A DNA stretch of 64,000 nt from Sialis fuliginosa (taxonomy: Eukaryota; Arthropoda; Insecta; Megaloptera; Sialidae): NCBI GenBank assembly GCA_961205875.1, contig OY540818.1:12932761-12996760 (forward strand). The letters run 5' to 3'. Positions 41,001 to 56,000 of the stretch are shown in pieces (position 1 is the first letter of the stretch; every line of letters starts with the position of its first letter). The position numbers and the translations under genes were made by a program. The notes under the pieces are model-generated. The model was not told where the DNA came from and did no database searches. It saw only the letters and a program-made list of their open reading frames with translations.

Positions 41001-44000
41001 AAAGTGCATGCAAATTTTGTTAGCTCGTTTATAATACCGGACATTAGTTTTATCTATTCATTATTCTGTTGATACGTCACTGCATATATACAGACATACA
41101 TACATACACGCACAGAGTTGTACTCACGCACGCACCCAGGCGTGTGTGTGTGTGTGTTGTGGCTGCACCGGTCCCAGACACAACAAGTCCACCACCACGA
41201 TTGCCGCCTCCCACCTCCTGCGGTGGACCCGATCAAATGACGCGCATGTCGTCTTGACTGACCCGCCACCGTCGCCGCCTCAGAGCTGTTGCATGTATAG
41301 TGGCAACGGCGGCGGCAGATGGCGGGCCTGTCTCCGAAATCCGCGACCGCATGTCTGTGTGTAGTAATTTTGTATATCTACAGAGATGTATTTCGTCCTC
41401 ATGTATATAAATGCAGATAGTAGAACCTCTAGTTATTATCAGTAAAATGCAGTACCAAGAAACCTAGGATAGCAAGGGGTGGGGAGGGGGCAAATTACAA
41501 GAATCTACGTTTTCTTTCTTTTGATTTAAAAAAAATAATATCGAAGAATGAAAATTGTGAAATAAAATTTACACTGCCAATTATTCTGTTTAATACGGAT
41601 AATACGGATTTTAAGTTAACGTAATTTTAAACAATTATGGTAAATGTTAAATTAAGAGAATTTTCAGATATAAAGCAGCAAATACAAAATTAAAAGATTC
41701 TTATTTATTATTGTAATTCGTGAAACGATACCATGAAGTACCTTTTTGTAAAAAATGAACATTTTCATGTATATTGACCAAGAACGGAAAATATGTATAT
41801 GCGAAAAAACGATTTTCTACTATTAAGTATCATATATGATACCTATATATTTACTTATGTAATATTTAGTTGAATACTAGGCTCTCATAGAAAATTGTAC
41901 ATAATATGCATTTTAAAAACAGTGTTTCTGTTGATGCAATACAAAAATTAAATGTAGATTTAAACTAAATGACAGATAATTAAAGGATCATTTGGTTAAA
42001 TTTGGTAATACTGGGCGTTTTTTAGTCACTAAAACCCGGAAACATTGTACGTACACAATATTTTTTTTTTAAATTGATGAAATCAGTTTGGGCATAGGGT
42101 CTTCTGATTTGTTGTTGTCATGAATAAAATATTATATAACATTTATACGTCCAAAGATCATTTTTATAAACCATGTACCTACTTACTTTTATTTAATTAA
42201 TTTAAAATTCGCATCGAATAAATAAATAAGTAGATAAACTATTTATTGTTTTGCATTTAATATTTTAAGTAATTTAATAGTATGTAATATTAACATTGAG
42301 TAAAATCGTTTAACCAGATACGGCAAAACAAAAAATACTGTGTTCTTTATAACTGAAAAAAATATTCGTAAATTTATGATTATGAGAGCATATAATTATA
42401 TATGTATGTGTATCTATCTATAGCAAAAAGTTGCAGAAATAAATAACAGTTAGACAAATATCATCTAGTAGCAAACAGACCTTAGTCTAGACAATAGCTC
42501 CATTATCAAAAAATCATGAACACAAAATCATTTTTAGTTTTGGGAATACTTCGTAGTGAAACTAAATGAAAAAATAGATTAAGAACTATTTACAATGTTA
42601 TCCATGCTAATATTATAAATGCGAAAGTAACTGTATCTGTCTGTCTATTTGTTACTTGTACACGGCTAAACCGCTGAACCGACCTTGATGAAATTTGGTA
42701 GGGAGATAGCTTGTATCCTGAGGAAGGACATATGCTATTTTGTATTCCGAAAAATATTCACTAGATAAAAAAAATATAAATCCCACGCGGATGAAGTGGC
42801 AGGTAACAACTAGTAAATAAGTTATGAGTATAACAGTTTTAAAATTTACATTACCTTATTATTATTTCATTTCCCTGTTTGTTTTTGATCTCATGTCAGT
42901 CTGTTTAGAGATGTGTATATAGGTATCTAATTCACGAAAAATTCTTTATTTTTGAACGAATCTTTTCAGTTAACAAATTGACTCGAATTAGTTTCCTGAA
43001 AAAGATTCGTTTTTCTGTTTAGTTTATTCAGGTGCAATGGATTTTTTTTCACCGCACGTACTTTCTATGCAAAGACATAAAAAAATTGATAGTAGTATGA
43101 AATGACGTTAGTTAAAATACACATTATTTATTCTTATAATAGGTATCATTTACATATACAGGATGGTCCGGTTTAGGATACAGATATTTTAAGAGATGTT
43201 TCCTTGGCTCATTATAAGTAAAAAAATGTATGTATTCTATCTGACCTAACCTCAAATCTATAGATATGATTTTCGTTGCGTTCGTAGTACTTCGTAGCAT
43301 GCAATGAATATCAAAAAAATCTTTTGAAAAATATTGTACAGTCAATGAGATGAATACAAATGCTCTAATTCATTCTACAAAAAATTTCAAAAATATGTTC
43401 GTTTACGCCTTGACTCGAGAATGGTGGGAGGTGAAAAAGGAGAAAAAATTACGAATAAACGAAACTCGGCATTTCAGATAAACGAGTCCCGACTGTATAA
43501 TTTTTTTTATCAAACAAATAATCAAAAGTCCAAAATATAAAATTTTGAAAAGTGCAATGTATAAAGCCTGCCCTGGCAAGCTCCTCATTTCATCTGCATT
43601 TATATTTTCACTCGCGCGTAAATGCAAGTTAGGGTGCATATTTTTGAACGTATATACGTAGCTTATGTACAATATACATATATGTTGTGTCTGTCTGTAT
43701 GCATGTAAGTGTGCGAACAAAAAGGAAGTACTTTTTCGGTCTCCACGTGTCAATGTGAACCAGAGTTAAGGACAAACAAAAACAAATTTATTTTGTCTGT
43801 TGATGTTCGTGAGCATCTTTCTCTTTGCATTAAATTTGACCTCGCTTTTGTATATTAATTATAATAGGGATCGTTTATGTAATATTTAATTTTATATAAA
43901 AAGACGTATATTTGAAACTGAGATTATACTTATTCATTAAATGAAATTATTTCTTCAATAGATTGGACTTTTTTTAACCCTTTGGACCCAAATAGAGTAT

Positions 44001-47000
44001 AGTACAGGTATATAGCGATACAACTTCGCTGGTTTTTTCGTTATTTTTTTTACATACATCATAGGTACATCTATCAGTAATGTTTGTAAGTTACACCAAA
44101 ATCACAAAAATATTTAATTTTTTTATGTTTTTATTAGAAAATATTAATAGTAAAATTTTCTTACTTTTAATGCTCGAGGCTTTCTTTTATAACAGTGTTA
44201 ATCCGATTTAAATTGGCTTGGTCGTTTCCGTGTCAAATCAGAAAAAACTGACAGACAGACAAAATTTTTTAAAAATTACAATTATATTGCTTATAAAACA
44301 GGGTTCGATATTATAAGTTTGTATTCGTCAATATTTGGATAATTGAGCATAATCTAATTCATGGAAGTGTATACTTATTTTAATTTTTCTTATATACCTA
44401 TAAATCGAACCTCTATGAAACTGTTTTATTAATTTTATTACTAACCGCTTCGACAGATTTTGATAAAAAAACAGCAAAGGGTTATTATTCTAATATGTTA
44501 TAAAAACGAAACGGTCAATCATTTTGAATTTTTTATCACATATCAGAACAGAATGATAACCCTTTGCTATTCGTTAATTTTTTTTTTTTTAAATTACCTT
44601 CGCGGGCCGCGGGCTGGATAAGCTTGGTATAGAGGATACGTACTAAATTTGCTAACTTTGATGACAATTATCTCGAGTTTAAAACAGTCGATCCCTCTTA
44701 AAATTTCACATTTAGATAGACATCATTGTTCTTTTTAATTCTATTGAAATGATGTTTGCACGAGAACAAATTTAAGTAATATTTAAATGATTTCAGCTTC
44801 TTGAATACATATTGTTTAAACATTAAATTAAAACCAATATTCTTTTACAGAACGATAACAAAATAAGCTGTCAGATCAAGAATTAAAGGTATTTAACGAA
44901 GTTATCACGTTCGTAGTGCTTACAACATGTTTATTTGTATTACGTCGATTAAAAAACACATAATTGAAGTAGATTAATAAACAAAATCCTATACAAAGCC
45001 ACCATTTATAACATTCCGTGGTAGATAGCGACGAGGGGGGGAAGGGGGAAAGTAGATGAGTGTAGGTGTATAGAGGAAGTGGTTTGTGTTTTTTGACCGC
45101 CACGTGTCGGTGTCCACCACCACGTCGGGGACGCCGCCGCAGACGGTAGGCAGTTACATAACCGCCGTGACCTTGACGGACCATTGTGCGAGCCGGATGC
45201 ATTGACGCTAAAATGCAAACATACCCTCCGCGACAGGACTGTACTTAACTAATTACTGTTTTACTATTAAGTCTCGTTATTCATTATCGTTTGAAAGCAC
45301 TCATTTTTGTATTTTATTGGTTTTATAAAAAAAGTCTTGAAATGATTTGTTTATTTTTTTGACAACTGGTATTGTACATTTTACAAACGTATTTGCGGCC
45401 CCCACTTTTGGCAAGCTAGTTTAAATAATGACACAGTTTATAAATAGTAAATAATACTCTTATTTTATGTAATCAACTAGCTTGTATTACCATTATTTTA
45501 CTAATTATCTTCTACGAGAGATCAAAATAAAGTAACAGCATTTTTGGATATATTTAGGTACCTACAAAAACTCTGAAAAAAATAATTTTAACATTAAAAG
45601 CTAGAATAAGGATTTTTTAAAGATTTTTTGCATCGAAAATTTAGAAATTAGAGGAGAGGGACGCTTTGAACGACTTCAAGTTTCTAAGTCAGTGCAATAA
45701 TAAAAAGATATGGCCTTTCAAAGCGTATTTTGATATATACTGACAGATTAACTCACTTACTGTTCATCAAAACATATAAGGTACTTCCTGTTGATCTAGA
45801 AGTTTGAAATTCGACTGAAAATTAGGTTTTATAACACAAGTAAAAAAAAATCCGAAAAAAATTAATTTTATATGGAATTGCGGTTTCAAATGAGGTATTA
45901 ATTCTATGTTAGTATCTATGGATTAGCTATGAAATTTAGAGCAGTAATACTTCAACTAATTGTAACACAGTTGGCTACTCTGACCGTACAAAATAATTTT
46001 CATAATATCGCCACTGTTTTAATACCGTTGATGTTTATATACCACGCGTGCGTGAAAATTGTCAAACACTTCATGAAACTAAAGGAAAACTGTCAGATAG
46101 GTTTGAAACCTCATTTGAAAGTGCTTGCTAGCTAGCAAATTTTGCTAGCTCGTTTATAATACCGGACATAATCGGGTCCATTTTCTACGTAACAGTATGG
46201 AACCCTCAGGACGCGAGTCGTACTGTTCTTTTTTTAATAATACTAGTGCTTTTATAACTGTCAATAATAATTAAAAATATATAATTAACATAGTATATTT
46301 ATCTACTAAATCAAAACCTGTACAATAAAACAATCGCGTGTGTAAATATCTACACTCCAAGAATGTAGACACTCATCTTAAACACCCTGCTTGCATATTA
46401 ATGTTAAATAATATATTATTGTTCGTCTGAAGTGAAATAAAGATAATAAAAAGTCTAACGTCTTTAAATACTTAAATATCTTATCACAATATAAAAATAA
46501 ATTCCATTGTGAAGAATATAAATAATAAAATACATATCATTGGAAAAGAACAATATTATCAGACAATCCCTTTTTATTCTTGTAAAAAAACATATACGTG
46601 CCATATAGAAAAAAAATATTAATAAATAATATAATAATACAAAACAAATAATTGATATAGTTGTATATAATACGTAATGAATGTATGTATATTAAAATAA
46701 CATGTATACTTATGTATATTTCGTCTACGTTATCGATGTCCATCCAGATGGCAAATATTTTTAAATATATACAAAATAAAATACATGGTAAATATTGACA
46801 GTATTCTTTATTTACATTTCCTATTTTTAGCGGTCTAACCTCTCAATTATAAAATGCAACCAACCATACATATATTATATTTTATTGCTTAGTAACTCTT
46901 ATCAATTCTTCGAAATTTAATAATTTTAGTAGAAATATAAGAATTTTAACAGTAAAAAATATTAGTATCTTTTAAATCCTATTTAAGACAACAATTTTGT

Positions 47001-50000
47001 TTCTTTATATTTTCAGAAAAGAAACATTAAATGGTTCTAATTACAAAGCAATCAAAATGAAATAAAATATATTATAGCGCACTTAATTTTTTATTTATAA
47101 TAGTTAGAAATATTTCATAACGAAAATGTTTTCATATTTTATTTTGTTAATCTAAAATTAAAATTCTTAAATCTTTTTGTCAACATTTTTTAAGTTTGAC
47201 GTAATATGTGTAAAGCTACAAATAAATTGTGGACAATGTAAAATATTATAAAAATTAGTAATTTTTTTATTTGTTTTGAATTTTAAAAGAAATCTTCTTA
47301 ATATAAGATAATATTGTTTCTCTTTAAAGTAATATTGTCGGACGAAAACAATAATATACTTGGATTAAGAATATATTCTTATATTAAGAAAATATTGTCA
47401 AAATTTTCTTGGCCCAAGTCACTCTTCTACCTGTGTACTTATAGTTTATACAAAAAAACACCATATATATTTTTTGATAAATCCTAATTCCTAAGTCCCA
47501 AATTCATTCCATTCAAACATCTCTTTAATTTATATATTTTGTATTAATTTAGGTGGCGCATGTTGGGCGGGTGTTGCACGGAGTGGCCGTTGTACAGAAC
47601 TCGTGCAGGAGAGAGTTTCACGGGAGGAATGTTGCTCGGCGTCAAACAACGTCGCGACGGCGTACAGCGACGCAGATCTCGACGCTGGATCACTGTTCTT
47701 CTGGCGGGTACTCGGTGGAGGTGTCGCTTGCACGACATGCAAACGTAAGTCAATTTATATATTTTTACTTACAAGTAAACAGCAATATCATGCCTATGTC
47801 ACAGTTTCCGGTTGAGTAATCGCTTAAAAAAAATGCATTACTTTTTAAAGATCGTAGAGAATATTATTCTCAAAATTTTTTTGTCCCATTAATGTGTTTA
47901 ATTCCTTTATTAGTTTGTCAGAAGTATTTTTTTGGTAAAATTAGAAACGCGTACATTATACACTGTCAGTATTACATATAAGAAAGTCTCGTGGCACCCA
48001 TTGCAGATATTTAAAAAAAAATTATATCAATATTTAAATATATATATTTAAAACATTGATCATGTTCACGACTGACCAAAAACAGTGAACAATGAGCTTT
48101 GATTGGTTGATTTATGGAATTTCTGGTGGATTGTACCAGAAATTTAAAAAAATGACATTATGAAGTGAACATAAAAGTTCTTTGGTTAGCCTGGTCACTA
48201 GTTTCTATCTCTTTCTAGTTACTTCTTTCTCACTTCCTTACACGCTTAAAAAATGACATTCTTTAAATGTCTGGTACATTCCACCAGAAATTCCATAAAT
48301 CAACCAATCAAAACTTTTTGGTCAGACATGAACGTAACCAATGACTATGTTGATCATACCTATACAAATTAAAATGAAACAATTATTTATATTAAAAAAA
48401 GGTTATTAATTATTTAATTTTCCACAGACACATGCGTGGGTGTACAGTGCGGAGAAGGCAGACGGTGCGTCCAAAGGAAGAGCGGGCCGAGATGCGTGTG
48501 TGCTCCGGTGTGCCGGAACGGTAACGGCGATGTCGCCGGTCCGGTATGCGGGTCGGACGGCAGATCGTACAGATCACTGTGCAGGCTCAAGAAGCGCGCA
48601 TGTAGACGGAAGACTAGCGCGCTGTCTGTAGCGTACCATGGACATTGCCAAAGTATGTATACGCTCTTCATTTAAATACACCTATCCCAGGGCCGGATTA
48701 ACAACGTAGCAGGAGTAGCAAATGCTACGGGCCCCGCGACTTTCCGGAAAAATATCTGATTTTTTTAGTTTAATATAGTATATTTAAAAAAAAAAAAAAG
48801 GAAACAAAAAATGAGTAACGTGACTAAAAAAAAAATCTCTTCAAGTTTTTATTTTTATGTAATCCAAACTTTTTAAATTTCAGTCGGTATGACCAAAAAA
48901 AAAAAAAAAAGGTCTTCAGTTTTTAATGTATATTATTATTTACAAAAATTCTCATTATTCAGTCCATATAGAAATTTTTTCAATCGTTGATACCCAGAGT
49001 TTCACCTCCCCGATTTACACGGCACTTGTTTTACACGATTTATAAATTGACAATTTTCAAAAAACTAGTAAAAATGTTTATTCCGCTCCATATACGCCTA
49101 TACCTACAAAGATTTGATGGCATTTTTGAATTTTTTTTCCTTCGGTAACCTGATGAAAAGAACAGGGGATTCCCGGGTTTGTAAAATATACATTTAGGAA
49201 AATCCCGGTAATCTGTGCGTTTAATTTTTTGTTCCTAATGTAAAATAAATTAAATATCTACTTATATTACTTTCATATGTTTGTTGTTTTATGAACTAAG
49301 AACAATTTTGAGTTTTTCAAGATGTCTGACTTTTGTTTTACTTAAATAAATTACTGAATTATGCACATTTTGGTTTTTTTTTTTCGTTTTACACGATTTT
49401 ACTTAGCAAAATCCAAGATTTCAGTTTACACGGTTTTGTGCAGAACGTATCTACCGTGTAAATCGGGGGATAGGTGTAATAATAAAAATGATGTGATCTG
49501 ATATGTATCTATTATAAAAAAATGTATCTCAATCAAACACAAACAGTGTTTAGTTAAGTTTTGCCTAGATCAGTGTTGAATCTAGAATGATACCTTAGCT
49601 TTCCTCACGGTACCCACAGCGAAACCTACTTTTTATTCTCCTCTCAAGGAGTAATTTCTAAGGTTCAACATTGTGCATAACAAAGTATTCAATAAAACAA
49701 TAACTAGATTCACCCTAGGCTGAAACTCTCATGAAACCACGCCTAGGGGGGAGTTCTTCCCCATACCACCCCCTCCCCGTCTATGATCTAGTGTCTAGAC
49801 CAAATTCTTGATAATATCGGGCATAAATACCTATATTAAATTTTTGATGGTCAATTTAGAAATAAGATTTGCAAAAAATATACGATGAGTGTGCAATTAG
49901 ATATAGTAATTTCAAATTTTATGATTATTTTTCTGCTTTTTCGCAGTTTCCTTATCTGGTAAATGTTTAGTAATAATATAATTATATTATATATATTTAA

Positions 50001-53000
50001 ATATATATAAATAAATATTATTAATATCATAAATATATTATATTAATAATATTTAAAAAGATTGATGATATTTTTTTCTAATTGAAATGCTTTTCGCATT
50101 TTTTTTCTATTTTTTCAATACAAATAAACGTTTGTGGGAAATATATTAGTCTGGTATTATAAAGAATTTGCTCTAGAACAAAAGCTAAACTAACGCTATC
50201 TACAGGGTATAAAATATAAATGACAACCCACTGACAGAGCTAATAAATGTTATGGTTTATATGAATGACCTTGACGCATGCGTGTTAAGTATAAATCAGC
50301 GACTTAAAAGCAGTGGTGACAATTATACCTCATAAAATGCATAGCATTTACATAATTATATATTTATTACCACTCCAATCCCGATCCAATTTATAACGAC
50401 TTGACACCTCGCAGATAGCGTTAGCTTAGTTTTTGCTCTCGAGCAAATTCTTTATAATAACATAAATAATACCCGATATTATAATGAATTTGGCCTAACC
50501 AAATGTATTATGTTATACAAATCTTGAAGCTTCCGCGGTGATCTTGGTATGGATCTTGGCTTCTGGGTGTAAGCCGTGTCGATTCAGTCGTGTTATCAGC
50601 CAACGTTTCGTCACACATTGCAGTGGACATCTTCTAAAAGTGTACTTTTAGAAGAGCCCTGAAACGATGGCCGATTACACAACTAGAAGATCCAAATGTA
50701 TTATGTTGTCTACGTATTTCATCTGTATAAAAAAATGTTAAAATCCATAGATAGTATATCACACCTGTCGATTGCAAAGACCAATTTTGATTTGGTTTTG
50801 ACTTATTGTGAGGCCAAATTCTTTATAATAACAAACTGTATCATATTGGCGCTTTTTCTATCAGTCATATCAATTTTATCTAAATAATGCACAAACAAAA
50901 TATATTTTGCACATACAATTTAATAATAATCTGATATAAATTTTCATACAATTTATCTACATACATTCTAAACTACAAAACTGAAGGTTGTTTTTTCGAT
51001 TTGTGATTAGAATTAGTGTTCCACTTTTATAATTATAAGCTAGATATATCTAAGTGAGCTAGACTTAAGACGTTGATGGGTATACATACGCAGTGCCTTG
51101 AGGAAAAATCAGACAGATTCATATCATGTAAAACCGTTTATCTAAATAATTCTAACTAGATACAAATCTTGCAAAAAATGTAAAATAATTTATCTTAAAT
51201 ATTCCTTGTACATAATTTCAATTCATTTTAAAACATTAAACTGAGCTGTAAGCTAGTCATGTAGTGGCTTATAAATTAGCTAATTAATGCACAAACCTTA
51301 TTGATGTTTTAACATTGTATTTTATCTACTAATTATTGAATTTGTTTAATCGAATATTGAAATAAATATTAATAAAATTTGAACTCAAACATCGTGAGTA
51401 TAATATTAAGGCATCCTGATTTTTTATTTTTCTTCTTCATCTATATTTATTACAAAACGCAACGTCTCTTTGTCTGTCTGTCTGTCCGTTAGTGCGCTTA
51501 TCACTCAAGAACCACTTATCAGATTTACGTGTTTTTTAGTTCATAGATATTATTATGTTCTTTGCCCAGGTTTTAGTATATATTTTGTTACATTACGTAA
51601 CATAAGGAATAAGCAGTGACGATAATAGTATATTGTGTAGAATAAAAATATCTAAAATAATTCAACTATATTTTTCAATAATCATAAATAGTAATTTCAT
51701 AGTCCACGCGAGCGAAGCCGCGGACACAGCTAGTTAACTATAAACATTATTCGTGTATGTAAAGAAATGTTGAAATTATATTCCAATATTCAGAGAATTT
51801 CAAAATGTTATTCATATTTATAAAAAAATACATCAATATCCTGCAGAAAACATTTTGTTTAGAACAAATTCTTATTTTTTTGTCCTCATTTCACCTTTTA
51901 ATTCTCATTTTGGCACCTCCCTGTACCTTGTCCAGCGCTGCAAATTGTAGTATATGAACATTCGTCACTTAATTTTTCGAAAAATTTTTAGTATTAAGGA
52001 GTTTTAGAACTTCTGGTATAATGTTTTAATGATGTATTTATGTCAAATATAATATATGTTTGCAGTAATAAATTCTACTATTGCAGCACAGCAATCAAAT
52101 AATAAAAATTTATTGAATGTTGTTTAACATGTTTTATTCATTACACTTATATTGTTTGAAATAATGATATTCTATCAAGTTTATGAAAAAAATACATACA
52201 ACATTAAAAATAATGTAGGTATTTGAAAACATCCTTGCGTATTACATATACACTTACAACTACATTACAACATAAAATTATCTTAATTTATACATAAGTA
52301 CAAAGGTATCGACTTTTAGAAATGTCAGAGGGGATAAATACTAAAGACAACATAATATTATTTCAAATTTCGGCGAAAAAGGAAGGTGCATCATAGAATT
52401 TTTTTACTTTCATAATTAGGCATATGGGGTGTCAAAATGTAGAGTTCAATTAGTAAAATATGACCATATTTTAATTTTTTCGAAATCAAAAATGCACCTG
52501 TAAGTGGATACAAACAGATCAGGTAGTACGTATATACTTCGGAACCTTAGGCCGATTTTCCACACACCGGCATTCTCAGTGCCAGTGCAGTTGAATTCTA
52601 GCTGTAGTGATAGAAACATGTCTGCAGTGTTCAATAAGCGTTACCTACTTGGGTTATTATACCTCAGAAGGAAGTATATAAATGATAAATATAAATAAAA
52701 CGGCCAAGTGCGTGTTGGGCACGCACATGATAGGTTTCCGTAGTCATTACGATTTATAAACAATTTTTTTTTTTCAAAAATCTTATCATTTCTGTTTTTG
52801 TGTTATCAGTCTTCGTCCGTATACCAAATTTCATCTTAATCGGCTTAAAATTTTTGAGGACGGACATGGCGAAACTATAAGGTTTCCTAGTTTTCTACGG
52901 AAACCTAAAAAAGGCAGTATTGGGTACAGTAAGGTAGGGGAGAGGTGCTGCAGTTGAAACACGGCGTCAATTGAAACGTTTTAAAAAGAATATCTACTAG

Positions 53001-56000
53001 TGGTCATAAATGAAAGCTTTATATCATCTGAGTTAGCTAATGTGTTACTGCTTTAGCGACCGAGTCGGCGCTACTATTTTGTCAAATGAGTTTTGAAAAT
53101 TTAAGAATTAGGTGAGAATTAGTGTTTTTTCAGTTGAAGTTTTATTTTTAAATACGAATATATTTTTACACAGTCAAAAATCATTTCTCGTTAATAACAT
53201 TTGGTAAGTAGATTGATATAGAAGCAAGGCATGTATAGAGCTATGTGTTTTTAATCAATTTACAATTATTTAAATTTGGTGTACATTGTGTTACATTTTT
53301 CGAACTAGGCTGCAATTGAAACAATTTAGAATGCATCGGTTGAAATATGTTTCATCCGACACCTGCAAAGCCGTAACTAGAGGCTCGGGGGCCCCGTGGC
53401 AACAAGTGACCGAGGGGCCCCCAGTATATACAAAATACCTTTTTTTTCGTTGAATTTTATATGATGAGTCAATAATATTATCTCAAAAAAATTACCCCAC
53501 TTGTTTTTAAGATTTTAAGGGGAATTTAATTTTTTTGTATTGATTTTATGTCAAATAATAATTATAATTTATCATTAATAAAAATCATTTCATTTATTTT
53601 GTTCCTTATTTTCCTTTTTTATTGAAAAAAAATATATGTTTCAATTGACGCTTTCTCGGCGTCATTTGAAACACTCTCCTTGACTCTACTTTAGATCAAT
53701 TTCTACATACACTGGTTAATATTTTGAGAAATTTTGTTTGGTGATTAGAAGTTTAATAGAAAGACTATATTGTGTCCAAATTTGAAATAATTACTAATTA
53801 AAATAACAAAGTTATCATCGAAAACCCAAAAACTGTTTCAATTGCAGCACCTCTCCCCTACTTATCTGATTGTCGAGTTTAACGCCGGAAGCATTTTGGC
53901 GCCGGCACCGTTTTTACCGGTGTGTGGTAAAACGCCTATGTATGTCTTGACCAATTTTTTTTATTGTATAAATTAATTTAAAACTTCTTGTTCCTACAGG
54001 TACCTGTGACAAGGTAAGATGCGGCACGGGTAAACACTGCGTTGTTGACCAGAACCTGAGTCCACATTGCGTTCGATGTGGCGTACGATCGTGTTCGGAT
54101 AACGCGACAAAACCTTCAAGGCCCGTGTGCGGAGCCGATGGCATCACGTACCTTTCGGCGTGCCACCTACGCGAGGCGGCGTGCCACAGTGGCCGTGCCA
54201 TACCAGTCGCCTACCGAGGACGCTGCAAACGTAAGCTGAGCGGACCTCATAGTGTGTGGTATTTTATTATTTCTTTGTGTTTATTCATTTAAATCTACGG
54301 ACCTAGTCTAAATTATTAAATTAATTATTTATTTAACAATTCCGTATCATAAATATTACTAGAGAAACAAGTAATGAACGATTAATTGTTTTTAATAAAA
54401 TAAAGCTTTGGCGAATATTAAAAGAACATCTGCCAAGTAACTGAACACTGCTTCCTCGTGATAAAATTAACCAAAGGTAGTTAATTATTGTACAATTTAA
54501 ATAAACTGATAAAATGTTATATATAATTAACCATTTAATTTTTATAAAATTTTACCAAAAAATATTAGTTTGAAATTTTTCTTAAGACGCACCTGATTAT
54601 TTATTCGTATTTTTTAAATTTTTTGACAATTTCAATCTAAATTGAATTTATGTTAACGTCAAAACACGATTATTCAAAGTAAATTGAGATAAATCTTTGT
54701 AACGGAATATTTTACAATAAACGTTGTAGACCTATATTATAGGGAATTGAATGCTCTACAGAAAAAATTCATAAAATTATCACGTAACATGTGTCGTTCT
54801 TGAGATATTTTGAAAAAATAGCCAGACCCAACCATCCAACCAAGTTTCATTAATATCGGTTCAGTGGTTCATGAGTTATGCGTGTAACAAAGATTCAGGG
54901 CCAGACAGACACACAGACACGGAACGAAAAGTGTTTGTCTTGATCTGAAACGGAAAGATCAATTTAAAATTTTAAAATTGGTGTACAATTTTTTCGTCTT
55001 ATTCTAAAACTATCACAAAGCTTCTCGTATCTTCGATATTGCGAGGAAGCAATATATATATTTTTGATTGTAACAAAAAAGTAACGTTACTAAAAAAATT
55101 TCGAATTGCCAACACTAGTTATAACTTGCCTATAATATTTAACCACAATAACTTAAATGACAAAATTAAAAATTAGGTTTATAAAAAAAATCGTTGATTT
55201 GATATACCTACCTAATTATTGATAGGATTTAAAAAAATTGTGGTCTACATATATACTGATTATAAAAGTGTTCATCCTTATATAACTTGAATATAATGGA
55301 ATTAATCTATATATTTAACTTATCTTAATACATCTGCCAACGAAATTATTTAATTATATAGTTCTGACACTTAAATGTGAATTTAACATAAATCTACAAC
55401 CAGTTCCTAATTCAATTGCTACAAACAACACAAGGATATGTTACTTTTATAAACCGAATATTCTTTATTAATTTCTGTTTTGAACATAAATGAAACCTTG
55501 TTAAAGTTGTGATGTGCAAAAATACTAATTTAACAAATATATTGAATCTAAAATTGAAATAATAAAATAACCAATTATTTCTAATGTTGTGATCATTTAA
55601 CGTTCATAAACTCATATTTTTTACAGTGCATATTCTACATATGTTTGTTCCCTATTCTGTAGCGTAGTATCCGGCCGGTTTCGCCAACTACTAGCTACGT
55701 CACTGCCCTTATTTTAAGGATAAGACATTTTTTCAAAAACAGCTTTACTTAGAGATTCGAAATAAAAGTAATTTTTCGTAGTTTTTTGTCGTATGATTTT
55801 TTTCTTTTAACACTTCGTTGGAAAAGTGAATTTATACTGAATACAATTCATAATTTTAATCAAGCTATTCAAATCAGATATTTTATCTCCAATTAGATAC
55901 TTATAATACGTTAGATAACTTATCTAAGTCTAAATTCAGTCGCTATTTCGCTATGGAATTTTTCCTATGTTTAATAATAGTCAGAGCTGTACTTAAACAT

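Noticed and set aside
47530..47819. several open frames over exon 2
   Set aside because: Only the frame with CWAG...GRCTEL...REECC fits the follistatin N-domain; the others are shadows.
53914..54201. 95-codon open frame antisense to exon 4
   Set aside because: Shadow of the GC-rich follistatin exon; it has no splice context or domain of its own.
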